64,000 bases of DNA from Novilysobacter_A longmucuonensis. GTDB lineage: Bacteria > Pseudomonadota > Gammaproteobacteria > Xanthomonadales > Xanthomonadaceae. This document shows positions 53,480-62,296 of the stretch, in pieces (position 1 is the stretch's first letter; each line of letters opens with the position of its first letter). The notes under the pieces are model-generated. The model was given only the letters and a program-made list of their open reading frames with translations, made no database searches and was not told the DNA's origin. The stretch spans positions 116,148-180,147 of the forward strand of contig NZ_JBJMAW010000006.1 of assembly GCF_046600735.1 (NCBI RefSeq), given 5' to 3'. Made by a program: the position numbers and the translations under genes.

Positions 53480-54307
53480 TCAGTCTGCGACCGGCGCGAG
53501 GGAACCGTCAGAGGATAGCGTAAAGCGCGCCACGTTCGCTCGGCTGAACGGCGATACGTCGACCGTGCTGCCCGCCTGGCGCACCTCCACCACGGCGGAA
53601 TTGCCGAGCACCACGCGCTCGACCTCGCCCTCGCCATAGCTCAGGCGATCGCCTGCGTGCAGCATGCCCTGCTCCAGCGACTCGCCGTCGACCCCGAACA
53701 CCTGCACCCAGCTATCGCCACTGAAGCTCAGCGACAGCGCCGGGGTCTCGGCCACGTCCGCTGCGCGCGGCAGCGAGGCCATCGAGGCGACCAGCGGGGT
53801 GCGCTGGACCGGTTCCACCGGAGCGCGCCGGACATGTGCCGGCGATTGGTCGGCGGACTCGGCCACCACTGCGGGAACATCCAGCGGCTCCACCGCGACA
53901 TTGCTGGCCAGATGCGGCCGGGTCGCGAGAAATACCGGGACTGCGATTGCCACGGTGATTGCGATATAGGCGGCGCGGCGCGTAGCCTGTTCGAACGCGC
54001 GCTGGAAACGCGGGGTATGGCTATGGCTGACCAGCTCCGGGGGCGCGACCGGGGCCACGTCGGACTGCACCAGGTCGGCTTCGATGTCCACCCCCAGCAG
54101 GCGGGCGTAACTGCGCAACTGGCCCCGCACGAACACCGGCGCGCCCAGCAGGCTCCAGTCATCCGATTCGAGCGCGACCACCACGCGCACCGGCATCTTC
54201 AGGCGCGCCGCCACATTCTGGTGGGTCAGGCCCGCCGCTTGCCGTGCTTGCTTGAGATGCGCGCCGCAGCTACCACCGCCGGTCGCGACTTCGTTCGCCT
54301 GCATCAT
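53480..54307 (-). CDS. rodZ: RodZ-like cytoskeleton protein
   Basis: This 275-residue protein has an N-terminal Xre-type helix-turn-helix (LKQARQAAGLTHQNVAARLKM), a transmembrane helix (about 112-130, IAITVAIAVPVFLA), a Pro/Ala linker and a C-terminal DUF4115 beta domain (LSFSGDSWVQVFGVDG). RodZ links MreB to the peptidoglycan machinery and keeps rod shape. It overlaps pilW by 4 bp. The ispG and hisS genes often found after rodZ are absent here. Confidence 0.93.
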   Translation of the reverse strand: MMQANEVATGGGSCGAHLKQARQAAGLTHQNVAARLKMPVRVVVALESDDWSLLGAPVFVRGQLRSYARLLGVDIEADLVQSDVAPVAPPELVSHSHTPRFQRAFEQATRRAAYIAITVAIAVPVFLATRPHLASNVAVEPLDVPAVVAESADQSPAHVRRAPVEPVQRTPLVASMASLPRAADVAETPALSLSFSGDSWVQVFGVDGESLEQGMLHAGDRLSYGEGEVERVVLGNSAVVEVRQAGSTVDVSPFSRANVARFTLSSDGSLAPVAD

Positions 54308-55173
54308 TGCCTTCCGTCATCCCCTGCCTGATCGGAGCCCGACGTGCGCGGGAACTCCGCCCTCATGCGTCGAACGTAACGGTCGGCCGCGTCCTTGTCG
54401 CCGAGTTCTTGCTCGATCTGTGACGCAAGCAACAATGCCTCCGCGCTTGCCGGCGCCGCAGCCAGCCTTCGTTCAGAAAATGCCCGGGCGCCGAATGCGT
54501 CGCCGGCGCGAAAAGCCTGTTCGGCGAGCGCGCCGAGCGCCACCGAGTTTTTCGGGTCGAGCTCGATCGCTGCGCGCAGGAAAGCCTCGGCGCGCCTATC
54601 CAGGCCGGCACGAGCGGCACAGGCACCGGCATTGGCCAACGCGACCGCCGGAGTCCGATAGCCTGGATCGGCCAGGGCCGCTTCGAACCACTCCACCGAC
54701 TCGACCGCCTGGCCGTTGCCGCACAGCCAGGTACCGTAGTTGTTGAGCGCCGCGCCGCTGCGCGGTGCCAGTTCGGCGGCGCGGCGGAAATGATCGCCCG
54801 CCCGGTCGCGGTCACCGCGTCGGTCGTGCACCGCCGCCAGCAGCGTATGGGCCGCCTCGGAGCCCTCGTCGAGCCTCAACGCCTGCCGCGCTGCCTTTTC
54901 GGCCGCCGCCAGCTCGCCCTGTGCCAGATACTGCGCGGCCACACGGGCCTGCGCCCGCGCTTCGGCGGCGGCGAGCGCCTGCGGATTCTCGCGGACCTCC
55001 ACGTCGCGGGAGACGCGGTCGAAGTCTTCGCGCTCCAGGCTCGGCCGCACGAAGCTCAGGCGGCTGCAACCACTGGCCAGCAGTGCGAGCAGCAGCACCG
55101 CGCCGACGCCCCATCGCCCTCCGCCCCCGACCTGCAATGACACCGCACGCACCACCGGGTTACGCAGCGGCAT
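54304..55173 (-). CDS. pilW: type IV pilus biogenesis lipoprotein PilW/PilF
   Basis: This 289-residue protein has a signal and lipobox (LLALLASGC, Cys36) and then tandem TPR units (YLAQGELAAAEKAARQALRLD; HFRRAAELAPRSGAALNNYG; AEAFLRAAIELDPKN). The pilotin places the PilQ secretin in the outer membrane. The ATG at 55173 has GGGAG about 7 bp upstream and overlaps the rlmN end; an upstream start at 55194 is less likely. Confidence 0.93.
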   Translation of the reverse strand: MPLRNPVVRAVSLQVGGGGRWGVGAVLLLALLASGCSRLSFVRPSLEREDFDRVSRDVEVRENPQALAAAEARAQARVAAQYLAQGELAAAEKAARQALRLDEGSEAAHTLLAAVHDRRGDRDRAGDHFRRAAELAPRSGAALNNYGTWLCGNGQAVESVEWFEAALADPGYRTPAVALANAGACAARAGLDRRAEAFLRAAIELDPKNSVALGALAEQAFRAGDAFGARAFSERRLAAAPASAEALLLASQIEQELGDKDAADRYVRRMRAEFPRTSGSDQAGDDGRQ

Positions 55174-56434
55174 CGCCCGCTCCCTGTGCGTCAAGCGTCT
55201 TGCGGAAGGTGGCCTGGCGCCGAGTGCGGTCCACCACCTGCCCCTTCAACTGGCCGCAGGCGGCATCGATATCGTCGCCGCGGGTGCGGCGCACGGTGGT
55301 CAGCACCCGGACCTCCTGCAGCAACTTCTGGAATACGCGGATTTCGTCGTCGCCGGAGCGCTCGTAACGGGTCCCGGGGAACGGGTTGAACGGGATCAGG
55401 TTGACCTTGGCCGCGTCCTTCATCTGCACCGCATTGTCGAACTGGCGCATCAATCGCGCCAGCTGGCGGGCGTGCTCGGGCTGGTCGTTGACGCCCTTCA
55501 TCATGGTGTATTCGAAGGTGATCGAGCTGCGCGGCTTGCGCCGCACGTAGCGCTGGCATGCCGCCATCAGCTGCTCGATCGGATACTTCTTGTTGAGCGG
55601 CACCAGCTCGGTGCGCAACTCGTCATTGGCCGCATGCAGCGACACCGCCAGCGACACGTCGCTGAGCTCGCCGAGCTTGTCGATCATCGGCACCATGCCG
55701 GCGGTCGACAGCGTCACGCGCTTGTTGGCCAGGCCGTAACCCAGGTCGTCGCGCATGATGCTCATCGCGCGCACGACGTTGTCGAAGTTCATCAGCGGCT
55801 CGCCCATGCCCATCATCACCACGTTGGTGAGCTTGCGCTGCTGGTGCGGGATGTTGCCGAGCTGGCGCGCGGCGATCCAGACCTGGCCGATGACCTCCGC
55901 GGTGGTCAGGTTGCGGTTGAAGCCCTGGGTCGCGGTCGAACAGAACTGGCAGTTGAGCGCGCAGCCGACCTGCGAGGACACGCACAGGGTGCCGCGGCCC
56001 TTGTCGGGGATGTACACCGCCTCGATCGCGTTCTTCGGGTCCATGCCGATCAGCCACTTGATGGTGCCGTCGGCGGAGGGCTTCTCGTGGATGACCATCG
56101 GCGCCCGGACCTCGGCGTACTCGTGCAGCTTGGCCCGCAGGGCCTTGCCCAGATCGGTCATCTCATCGAAATCGGTGACGTAGCGGTGGTGGATCCACTT
56201 CATCACCTGGTGCGCGCGATAGCGCTTCTCGCCCAGGACCTGCTCGAAGAAGTCCTCCAGCGACACGCGGTCGAGATCGAAGATATTTCTCTTTGAGCGG
56301 ACCGCATCCGGCGCCGGCGCGGCCGTGCCGGAATCGGCCACGCCCGGCCCCGACGCCGCCGGCATCGCTTCGCCCGCTTCGATGGAAGCGCTGGCGAGGG
56401 TGATGTCGATGGCGTTGTCGCGGGTCCGGGTCAT
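55160..56434 (-). CDS. rlmN: 23S rRNA/tRNA m2A methyltransferase RlmN
   Basis: This 424-residue radical-SAM enzyme methylates A2503 of 23S rRNA and A37 of some tRNAs at C2. The 4Fe-4S motif is C158-ALN-C162-QF-C165. GMGEPLMNFDNV and the late cysteine in IDAACGQL are present. The N-terminus carries about 50 extra Ala/Pro-rich residues before the conserved KRNIFDLDRVSL, so a later start is possible, though no better site is seen. It lies 13 bp after ndk. Confidence 0.96.
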   Translation of the reverse strand: MTRTRDNAIDITLASASIEAGEAMPAASGPGVADSGTAAPAPDAVRSKRNIFDLDRVSLEDFFEQVLGEKRYRAHQVMKWIHHRYVTDFDEMTDLGKALRAKLHEYAEVRAPMVIHEKPSADGTIKWLIGMDPKNAIEAVYIPDKGRGTLCVSSQVGCALNCQFCSTATQGFNRNLTTAEVIGQVWIAARQLGNIPHQQRKLTNVVMMGMGEPLMNFDNVVRAMSIMRDDLGYGLANKRVTLSTAGMVPMIDKLGELSDVSLAVSLHAANDELRTELVPLNKKYPIEQLMAACQRYVRRKPRSSITFEYTMMKGVNDQPEHARQLARLMRQFDNAVQMKDAAKVNLIPFNPFPGTRYERSGDDEIRVFQKLLQEVRVLTTVRRTRGDDIDAACGQLKGQVVDRTRRQATFRKTLDAQGAGDAAA

Positions 56435-56447
56435 GGCCTTGTGTCGG

Positions 56448-56873
56448 TTAGCGCGCGAACACGTCGGTCGCCGGGAAGAAGTAGGCGATCTCGATCGCCG
56501 CGTTCTCCAGGCTGTCCGAGCCGTGCACCGCATTTGCGTCGATGCTGTCGGCGAAGTCGGCGCGGATCGTGCCCTTATCGGCATCCTTCGGATTGGTCGC
56601 GCCCATCAGTTCACGATGCTTGAGCACCGCGCCCTCGCCCTCCAGCACCTGGATCATTACCGGACCGGAAATCATGAACTCCACCAGCGCACCGAAGAAC
56701 GGACGCTCGCGGTGCACGGCGTAGAAGCCCTCGGCTTCCTGGCGCGACAGATGCTTCATCTTGCCGGCGGCAATCTTCAGGCCGGCCTGCTCGAAACGGG
56801 TGTAGATCTCGCCGATGACGTTCTTGGCGACGGCGTCGGGCTTGATGATGGACAGGGTGCGCTCCAGCGCCAT
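56448..56873 (-). CDS. ndk: nucleoside diphosphate kinase
   Basis: This 141-residue enzyme transfers the gamma phosphate between NTPs and NDPs through a phosphohistidine in NAVHGSDS. TLSIIKPDAV opens the protein. GGAG lies 6 bp before the ATG at 56873. It is the first gene of the ndk-rlmN-pilW-rodZ-yfgM-bamB-der series. A hairpin with a U-rich tail lies in its leader. Confidence 0.97.
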   Translation of the reverse strand: MALERTLSIIKPDAVAKNVIGEIYTRFEQAGLKIAAGKMKHLSRQEAEGFYAVHRERPFFGALVEFMISGPVMIQVLEGEGAVLKHRELMGATNPKDADKGTIRADFADSIDANAVHGSDSLENAAIEIAYFFPATDVFAR

Positions 56874-56940
56874 GGGAAGTCTCCGGGTAGGCGGGCCAGC
56901 GAACCCGTGGTTCGCGCCCGAGGATAACAGAAAAACAGAA

Positions 56941-56965
56941 AAACCCGCGGCAGAGCGCGGGTTTA
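56941..56965 (-). terminator. terminator-like hairpin in the ndk leader
   Basis: On the minus strand the stem AAACCCGCG / CGCGGGTTT is followed by TTTCTGTTTTTCTG. It lies about 68 bp upstream of the ndk ATG and downstream of a possible -10 TAGAAT (56984-56989). No other minus-strand gene is upstream, so it is either an attenuator or the end of a short RNA. Confidence 0.6.
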
Positions 56966-57073
56966 GCCGAGACGGCTGCAGCGATTCTAGCGGATTGTCA
57001 CGCGCGTTTGCAGACTTTTGCTGAAGCTTGCATTGACGCCCGTGCATTGACCCCCATGCGATCGGCCCGTACG

Positions 57074-57091
57074 ATCAAACGAGCGTTTGAT
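57074..57091. promoter_or_regulatory. PsrA-type operator upstream of the TetR gene
   Basis: A perfect 18-bp palindrome, ATCAAACGAGCGTTTGAT, lies 25 bp before the regulator's ATG. CAAAC-N4-GTTTG fits the published PsrA consensus (G/C)AAAC-N(2-4)-GTTT(G/C), used by fatty-acid-responsive TetR repressors. It is probably the autoregulatory site. Confidence 0.7.
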
Positions 57092-57116
57092 TCACCCTTT
57101 TCGAGCATATCCTCCG

Positions 57117-57737
57117 ATGGCCTCCACCGCCCACTTCTCCACCAAGGACCGCATCCTCGGCGCCGCCGAGGAGCTGTTTGCCCAGTTCGGCTTCACCGGT
57201 ACCTCGCTGCGGCAGGTCACCAGCCGGGCCGACGTCAACATCGCCGCGGTCAACTACCACTTCGGCAGCAAGGAAAACCTGGTCAACGAGGTCTTCCGGC
57301 GCCGCATGGACGACATGAGCACGCAGCGGATCGCCGCGCTCGGGGCAGCCGTCGCGCAGCACCCGGGCGAGCTCGAGCCGATCCTCGCCGCCTTCGTGGA
57401 ACCCGCCCTGGCGCTGGCCCAGGACCGCCACGGCGGTGCGGCCTTCGTGCGTATGGTCGCCCGCGCCTACGCCGAGAAGAACGACAGCCTGCGCAAGTTC
57501 CTGTCGGACCACTACGGGCATGTGCTGCGCGAGTTCGCCAAGGCCATCGCCGCCTGCGTGCCGGAGCTGACCAAGGAGGAGCTGTACTGGCGGCTGGACT
57601 TCCTGGCCGGCGCATTGACCTATGCGATGGCCGATTTCGGCCTGATCAAGCGCCCTTCGGGTGTCGCCGAGAAAACCCACCGCGAGCGCGCCGCACGCGA
57701 ACTGATCCGGTTCGCGGCGGCGGGGTTCAAGAGTTAG
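57117..57737 (+). CDS. TetR-family regulator, probably PsrA-like fatty-acid sensor
   Basis: This 206-residue protein has an N-terminal TetR helix-turn-helix (RILGAAEELFAQFGFTGTSLRQVTSRADVNIAAVNYHF) and a helical ligand-binding domain. A PsrA-type palindrome stands just upstream and beta-oxidation genes follow on the same strand, so it probably represses fad genes until acyl-CoA binds. The ATG at 57117 gives the usual short lead before the HTH. Identity with PsrA itself cannot be shown from sequence alone. Confidence 0.85.
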   Translation: MASTAHFSTKDRILGAAEELFAQFGFTGTSLRQVTSRADVNIAAVNYHFGSKENLVNEVFRRRMDDMSTQRIAALGAAVAQHPGELEPILAAFVEPALALAQDRHGGAAFVRMVARAYAEKNDSLRKFLSDHYGHVLREFAKAIAACVPELTKEELYWRLDFLAGALTYAMADFGLIKRPSGVAEKTHRERAARELIRFAAAGFKS

Positions 57738-57740
57738 CGC

Positions 57741-57845
57741 TTTTTTGACGCGGATCAACGCGGATAAGAACCGATCAAAGACGGAAAACACTACAAAAAA
57801 CTTGTTATCGCCTTATCCGCGTTTTTATCCGCGTTGATCCGCGTC
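57741..57845. repeat. inverted GACGCGGATCAACGCGGAT repeat
   Basis: The left arm is TTTTTTGACGCGGATCAACG (57741) and the right arm ends TATCCGCGTTGATCCGCGTC (57845); the right arm has one extra unit. The same family flanks the nested element at 36941-37137. It fills the gap between the regulator and the fad genes. Confidence 0.85.
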
Positions 57846-57870
57846 GAATAAAATCAAGGAGTTAAATGCC

Positions 57871-60246
57871 ATGCCTCAGACATTACGTATCCGCCGCGCC
57901 GCCGTGCTCGGCGCCGGGGTGATGGGCGCGCAGATCGCCGCGCACCTGACCAACGCGGGGGTCGACACGGTGCTGTTCGACCTGCCGGCCAAAGATGGCG
58001 ACCCCAATGGCGTGGTCATCAAGGCCATCGCCAACCTGGCCAGGCTCAGCCCTGCCCCGCTCGCCAGCAAAACCCTGGCCGAACGCATCGTGCCGGCCAA
58101 CTACGGGACCGGGCTGGAACTGCTGAGGGGCTGCGACCTGATCATCGAGGCGATCGCCGAGAAGATGGACTGGAAGCAGGACCTCTACAAGAAGATCGCG
58201 CCGTTCGTCGCCGAGCATGCGGTGCTCGCCAGCAACACCTCCGGACTGGGCATCAACAAGCTCGCCGAAGTATTGCCTCCGGCCCTGCGCCCGCGCTTCT
58301 GTGGCGTGCACTTTTTCAATCCGCCGCGTTACATGCACCTGGCCGAACTGATCCCGGCCAGGACCACCGACGCGGCCGTGCTGCAGGGGCTGGAAACCTT
58401 CCTGACCACCACCCTGGGCAAGGGCGTGGTGATCGCCAAGGACACCCCGAACTTCATCGGCAACCGCATCGGCGTGTTCTCGATGCTGGCGGCGATGCAC
58501 CACACCGCCCAGTTCGGCCTGGGCTTCGACACGGTCGATGCACTGACCGGCCCCGCCATCGGACGACCCAAGTCCGCCACCTATCGCACCGCCGACGTGG
58601 TCGGCCTGGACACGATGGCGCATGTCATCAAGACCATGGCCGATACCTTGCCGGGGGATCCGTGGCACAAGTACTTCAAGGCGCCCAAATGGCTGGCCGC
58701 GCTGATCGACAAGGGCGCGCTCGGCCAGAAGACCGGCGCCGGCATCTACACCAAGCGTGGCAAGGACATCCTGGTGCTGGACCTGAAGGCGCAGGATTAC
58801 CGTGCCGCGGCCGCCGAACTGGACCCCGACGTGGCGGCGCTGCTCAAGGAACGCGACCCAGCCAGGAAGTTCGCCGGGCTGCGCGCCAGCCGCCACCCGC
58901 AGGCGAAGTTCCTGTGGGCGTGTTTCCGCGACACCTTCCACTACAGCGCGTACCACCTGGAAAGCATCGCCGAGACCGCCCGCGATGTCGATTTCGCGAT
59001 CCGCTGGGGCTACGGCTGGTCGATGGGGCCGTTCGAAAGCTGGCAGGCGGCCGGCTGGAAGCAGGTCGCCGACTGGATCGCCGAGGACATCGTCTCGGGT
59101 GAGGCGATGAGCAGCGCGGCGCTGCCGGATTGGGTATTCGATGGCCGCGAGGCGGTACACACCGCCGAGGGCAGCTACAGCCCGGGGCGCAACGCCAAGG
59201 TGCCGCGCTCGGCCAACCCGGTGTACCGGCGCCAGCGTCACCCCGATGCGTTGCTCGGCGAGGAGTTCTCGCAGGGTCGCAGCGTCTACGAGAACGACGG
59301 CGTGCGGCTGTGGGCCGACGAAGGCGACGACGTGGCCGTGGTCAGCTTCAAGACCAAGATGCACACCGTGTCGGACACGGTGCTCGGCGGCCTGCAGGAA
59401 GCGATCTCGATCGCCGAGCGCGATTTCTCCGGCTTGGTGATCTGGCAACCGAAAGAGCCGTTCTCCGCCGGTGCCGACTTGTCCGGCGCGCTGAGCCTGC
59501 TGCAGGCGGGCGACCTCAAGGGTTTCGAGGCGATGGTCGCGAACTTCCAGGCCACCAGCCAGCGCATCAAGTACTCGCTGGTGCCGGTGGTCGCGGCGGT
59601 GCGCGGGCTGGCGCTCGGCGGTGGCTGCGAGTTCCAGATGCATGCCGCGCGCAGTGTGTTTGGGCTGGAGAGCTACGTCGGCCTGGTCGAGGCCGGTGTC
59701 GGCCTGCTGCCCGCCGGCGGCGGCCTGAAGGAACTGGCGGTGCGAGCCTCCGACGCGGCCGGCCCGGGCGGCGACGTGTTCGCCGAGCTCAAGGCCGCGT
59801 TCGAAAGCGTGGCGCTGGCCAAGGTGTCCACGTCCGCGCTCGAGGCCAAGGCGCTGAAGCTCGCCCGCGCGGACGACCGCATCGTGTTCAACGCGCACGA
59901 ACTGCTGCATGTCGCCAAAGCCCAGGCCCGCGCGCTGGCTGAAGCCGGTTATCGCCCGCCCCCGCCGGCGCGCCGGGTCCAGGTCGCCGACGACGTCGGC
60001 ATCGCCACCTTCAAGATGATGCTGGTCAACATGCTCGAAGGCCGCTTCATCTCCGAGCACGACTACGAAATCGCCACCCGCATCGCCACGGTGATCTGCG
60101 GCGGCGAGATCGACCGCGGCTCCCTGGTCGACGAGGACTGGCTGCTGAGGCTGGAGCGCGAGCACTTCGTCGCGCTCGCGCAGATGCCCAGGACGCAGGA
60201 GCGGATTGAGCACATGTTGAAGACGGGCAAGCCGCTCAGGAACTAA
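57871..60246 (+). CDS. 3-hydroxyacyl-CoA dehydrogenase / enoyl-CoA hydratase (FadN/FadB type)
   Basis: This 791-residue beta-oxidation enzyme has the dehydrogenase first and the hydratase second, as in FadN rather than E. coli FadB. The NAD site is LGAGVMGAQIAAHLTNAG at the N-terminus, HFFNPPRYMHL follows, and the crotonase part (about 475-650) has GLALGGGCEFQMHA and EAGVGLLPAGGG. It hydrates trans-enoyl-CoA and oxidises the L-3-hydroxyacyl-CoA. AAGGAG lies 9 bp before the ATG. fadA follows 150 bp on. Confidence 0.94.
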   Translation: MPQTLRIRRAAVLGAGVMGAQIAAHLTNAGVDTVLFDLPAKDGDPNGVVIKAIANLARLSPAPLASKTLAERIVPANYGTGLELLRGCDLIIEAIAEKMDWKQDLYKKIAPFVAEHAVLASNTSGLGINKLAEVLPPALRPRFCGVHFFNPPRYMHLAELIPARTTDAAVLQGLETFLTTTLGKGVVIAKDTPNFIGNRIGVFSMLAAMHHTAQFGLGFDTVDALTGPAIGRPKSATYRTADVVGLDTMAHVIKTMADTLPGDPWHKYFKAPKWLAALIDKGALGQKTGAGIYTKRGKDILVLDLKAQDYRAAAAELDPDVAALLKERDPARKFAGLRASRHPQAKFLWACFRDTFHYSAYHLESIAETARDVDFAIRWGYGWSMGPFESWQAAGWKQVADWIAEDIVSGEAMSSAALPDWVFDGREAVHTAEGSYSPGRNAKVPRSANPVYRRQRHPDALLGEEFSQGRSVYENDGVRLWADEGDDVAVVSFKTKMHTVSDTVLGGLQEAISIAERDFSGLVIWQPKEPFSAGADLSGALSLLQAGDLKGFEAMVANFQATSQRIKYSLVPVVAAVRGLALGGGCEFQMHAARSVFGLESYVGLVEAGVGLLPAGGGLKELAVRASDAAGPGGDVFAELKAAFESVALAKVSTSALEAKALKLARADDRIVFNAHELLHVAKAQARALAEAGYRPPPPARRVQVADDVGIATFKMMLVNMLEGRFISEHDYEIATRIATVICGGEIDRGSLVDEDWLLRLEREHFVALAQMPRTQERIEHMLKTGKPLRN

Positions 60247-60257
60247 GTCTCCCCGTT

Positions 60258-60345
60258 CGTCATTCCCGCGAAGGCGCGAACCCAGTGACTTTGCTGTTGC
60301 CGTGAGAGCCCAAGTCGCTGGATCCCCGCCTCCGCGGGGATGACG
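60258..60345. repeat. CGTCATTCCCGCG ... CGCGGGGATGACG dispersed repeat
   Basis: An 88-bp element has inverted ends CGTCATTCCCGCGAAGGCG / CCTCCGCGGGGATGACG and lies between fadB-like and fadA. Elements of this design are scattered in many proteobacterial genomes. It may lower fadA transcription or stabilise the upstream message. Confidence 0.8.
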
Positions 60346-60396
60346 AGCAAAACAGACTTCGCCATCAATCGTTTCGCCGTAGCCAGAGGCTGAAAA

Positions 60397-61608
60397 ATGA
60401 GCAAGCAAATCCAGGACGCCTACATCGTAGCCGCCACCCGCACCCCGGTAGGCAAGGCACCACGCGGCGTGTTCCGCAATACCCGGCCCGACGAGATGCT
60501 CGCGCACGTGCTTCGCAGCGTGGTCGCGCAGGCGCCCGGCATCGAGCTGGAGCGCATCGACGATGCGATCATCGGCTGCGCGATGCCCGAGGCCGAGCAA
60601 GGCATGAACGTCGCGCGCATCGGCCTGCTGCTGGCCGGCCTGCCCAACATGATCGCCGCGCAGACGATCAACCGCTTCTGCTCGTCGGGCCTGCAGGCGG
60701 TGGCGCTGGCGGCCGACCAGATCCGCCTTGGCGACGCCGACCTGATGCTGGCCGGCGGCACCGAGTCGATGTCGATGGTGCCGATGATGGGCAACAAGGT
60801 CGCGCTGAGCCCGCGGGTGTTCGCCAACGACAACGAGCACATCGCGATCGCCTACGGCATGGGCATCACCGCCGAGAACGTCGCCAGCGAATGGGAGGTC
60901 TCGCGCGAGGACCAGGACGCCTTCGCGCTCGCCTCGCACCAGAAGGCGCTGGCTGCGATTCATGCGGGCGAATTCAATGATGAGATCACGCCGTTCGAGG
61001 TCGTCTCCCATCTGCCCGACCTGGCCGGCAACGTGGTCCGCCTGAAGAAAGCCTTGATCGACACCGACGAAGGCCCGCGGCCCGACACCTCGATGGAGAG
61101 CCTGTCCCGGCTCAAGCCGGTGTTCCGCAACGGCCAGTTCGGCGGCAGCGTCACCGCCGGCAACGCCTCGCAGATGAGCGACGGCGCCGCCGCGGTGCTG
61201 CTGGCCTCGGAGCAGGCGATCAAGGACTACGGCCTGACCCCGCTCGCCCGCCTGGCCAGCTTCTCGGTCGCCGGCGTGCGTCCGGAGGTCATGGGCATCG
61301 GCCCCAACGCCGCGATTCCCAAAGCGCTCAAGCAGGCCGGCCTGAGCTGCGACAGGCTCGACTGGATCGAGCTCAACGAAGCCTTCGCCGCCCAAGCCCT
61401 GGCGGTCATCCGCGACTCCAAACTCGACCCGGAGAAGGTCAACCCACTCGGCGGCGCGATCGCGCTGGGTCACCCGCTCGGCGCCACCGGCGCTGTGCGC
61501 ACCGCGACGATTGTCCATGGCATGCGCCGCCGCCAGCAGAAATACGGGCTGGTGACGATGTGTATTGGTACCGGGATGGGCGCTGCGGGAGTGTTCGAGG
61601 CGTTGTAG
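60397..61608 (+). CDS. fadA: acetyl-CoA acyltransferase (3-ketoacyl-CoA thiolase)
   Basis: This 403-residue thiolase cleaves 3-ketoacyl-CoA with CoA in the last beta-oxidation step. Thiolase motifs are NRFCSSGLQAVA with the nucleophile Cys, GNASQMSDGAAA, LNEAFAAQ, GGAIALGHPLGATGA and CIGTGMGAA with the second Cys. It pairs with the preceding multifunctional enzyme, probably in the same regulon. Confidence 0.97.
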   Translation: MSKQIQDAYIVAATRTPVGKAPRGVFRNTRPDEMLAHVLRSVVAQAPGIELERIDDAIIGCAMPEAEQGMNVARIGLLLAGLPNMIAAQTINRFCSSGLQAVALAADQIRLGDADLMLAGGTESMSMVPMMGNKVALSPRVFANDNEHIAIAYGMGITAENVASEWEVSREDQDAFALASHQKALAAIHAGEFNDEITPFEVVSHLPDLAGNVVRLKKALIDTDEGPRPDTSMESLSRLKPVFRNGQFGGSVTAGNASQMSDGAAAVLLASEQAIKDYGLTPLARLASFSVAGVRPEVMGIGPNAAIPKALKQAGLSCDRLDWIELNEAFAAQALAVIRDSKLDPEKVNPLGGAIALGHPLGATGAVRTATIVHGMRRRQQKYGLVTMCIGTGMGAAGVFEAL

Positions 61609-61697
61609 GCGGATTGGGACGCGCGCAAGGAGTGCACGCTAGAAAATGTCGGTAGGCGGGAGCAGGATTAAATCCTACTATCCATCGGGAGTCCGTC

Positions 61698-61981
61698 ATG
61701 CGCTCGACCCGTCAATTCAGCATCACCCTACCGAACGAAATGGCAGAGGTGGTGAAAGCCAAGGTCGCCGCAGGCGAGTACGCCACCGAAAGCGAGTCAT
61801 CTGCGATGGTCTGCGCACGTTGCTGGCTCGCGACCGCGCCGTGGAAGCCTGGCTGCGCGATCAGGTGATACCGGCCGCCCAAGCGCTCAACGCCGATCCG
61901 GGCCGGGCGCTGTCGCCCGCACAGGTGCGCGACCAGCTGGCGGCCCGGCGTCGAACCCGCGCCGGTATGGGCAAGGCGTGA
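61698..61981 (+). pseudogene. parD: parD-like antitoxin gene with a one-base frameshift
   Basis: The ATG at 61698 (GGGAG upstream) starts the CopG-type sequence MRSTRQFSITLPNEMAEVV, but the frame is lost near 61796. There AGCGAGTCATC replaces the expected AGCGAGGTCATC, a missing G. The other frame continues VICDGLRTLLARDRAVEAWL to a TGA at 61979-61981. Restoring one base gives an antitoxin of about 94 residues. Antitoxins of this type repress their operon and bind ParE. Confidence 0.8.
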
Positions 61982-62296
61982 CTACCGCGTCCAGTTCGCG
62001 CCGGAAGCGCTGGATCGGCTGGATGCGATCGAGGGCTATATCGCGCATGCCGGCTCGCCCGCATGGGCACCCGCTATGTCGATGCCATCGTGGCCTATTG
62101 CGAGAGCCTGGCGACGTTCCCGGGGCGTGGTGTGCGACGTGATGACCTGCTGCCCGGATTGCGCATCACGAACTATCGTAGCAACGCGGTGATCGCGTTT
62201 GCGTTCGATGCGGGCGCCGAAACCGTGATCATTCTCGGTGTGTTCTATGGCGGACGGGATTACGAGTCCGTCATGCAGGACGATCCAGATGGTTGA
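61978..62296 (+). pseudogene. parE: parE-like toxin gene, frameshifted
   Basis: Readable ParE parts lie in two frames: DYRVQFAPEALDRLDAIEGY at about 61980-62068, then GTRYVDAIVAYCESLATFPG to a TGA at 62294-62296. The switch occurs near 62060-62068. The expected start GTGACTGAC, overlapping the antitoxin stop, reads GTGAC, lacking 4 bp. ParE toxins poison DNA gyrase. At least two lesions make this copy inactive. Confidence 0.75.

Noticed and set aside
57883..61518. A 1211-codon open frame on the minus strand across the fadB-like and fadA genes
   Set aside because: It is antisense to two certain genes and crosses a repeat between them. Its Arg/Gly/His-rich composition is that of a shadow frame in high-GC DNA, and it has no recognisable domain.
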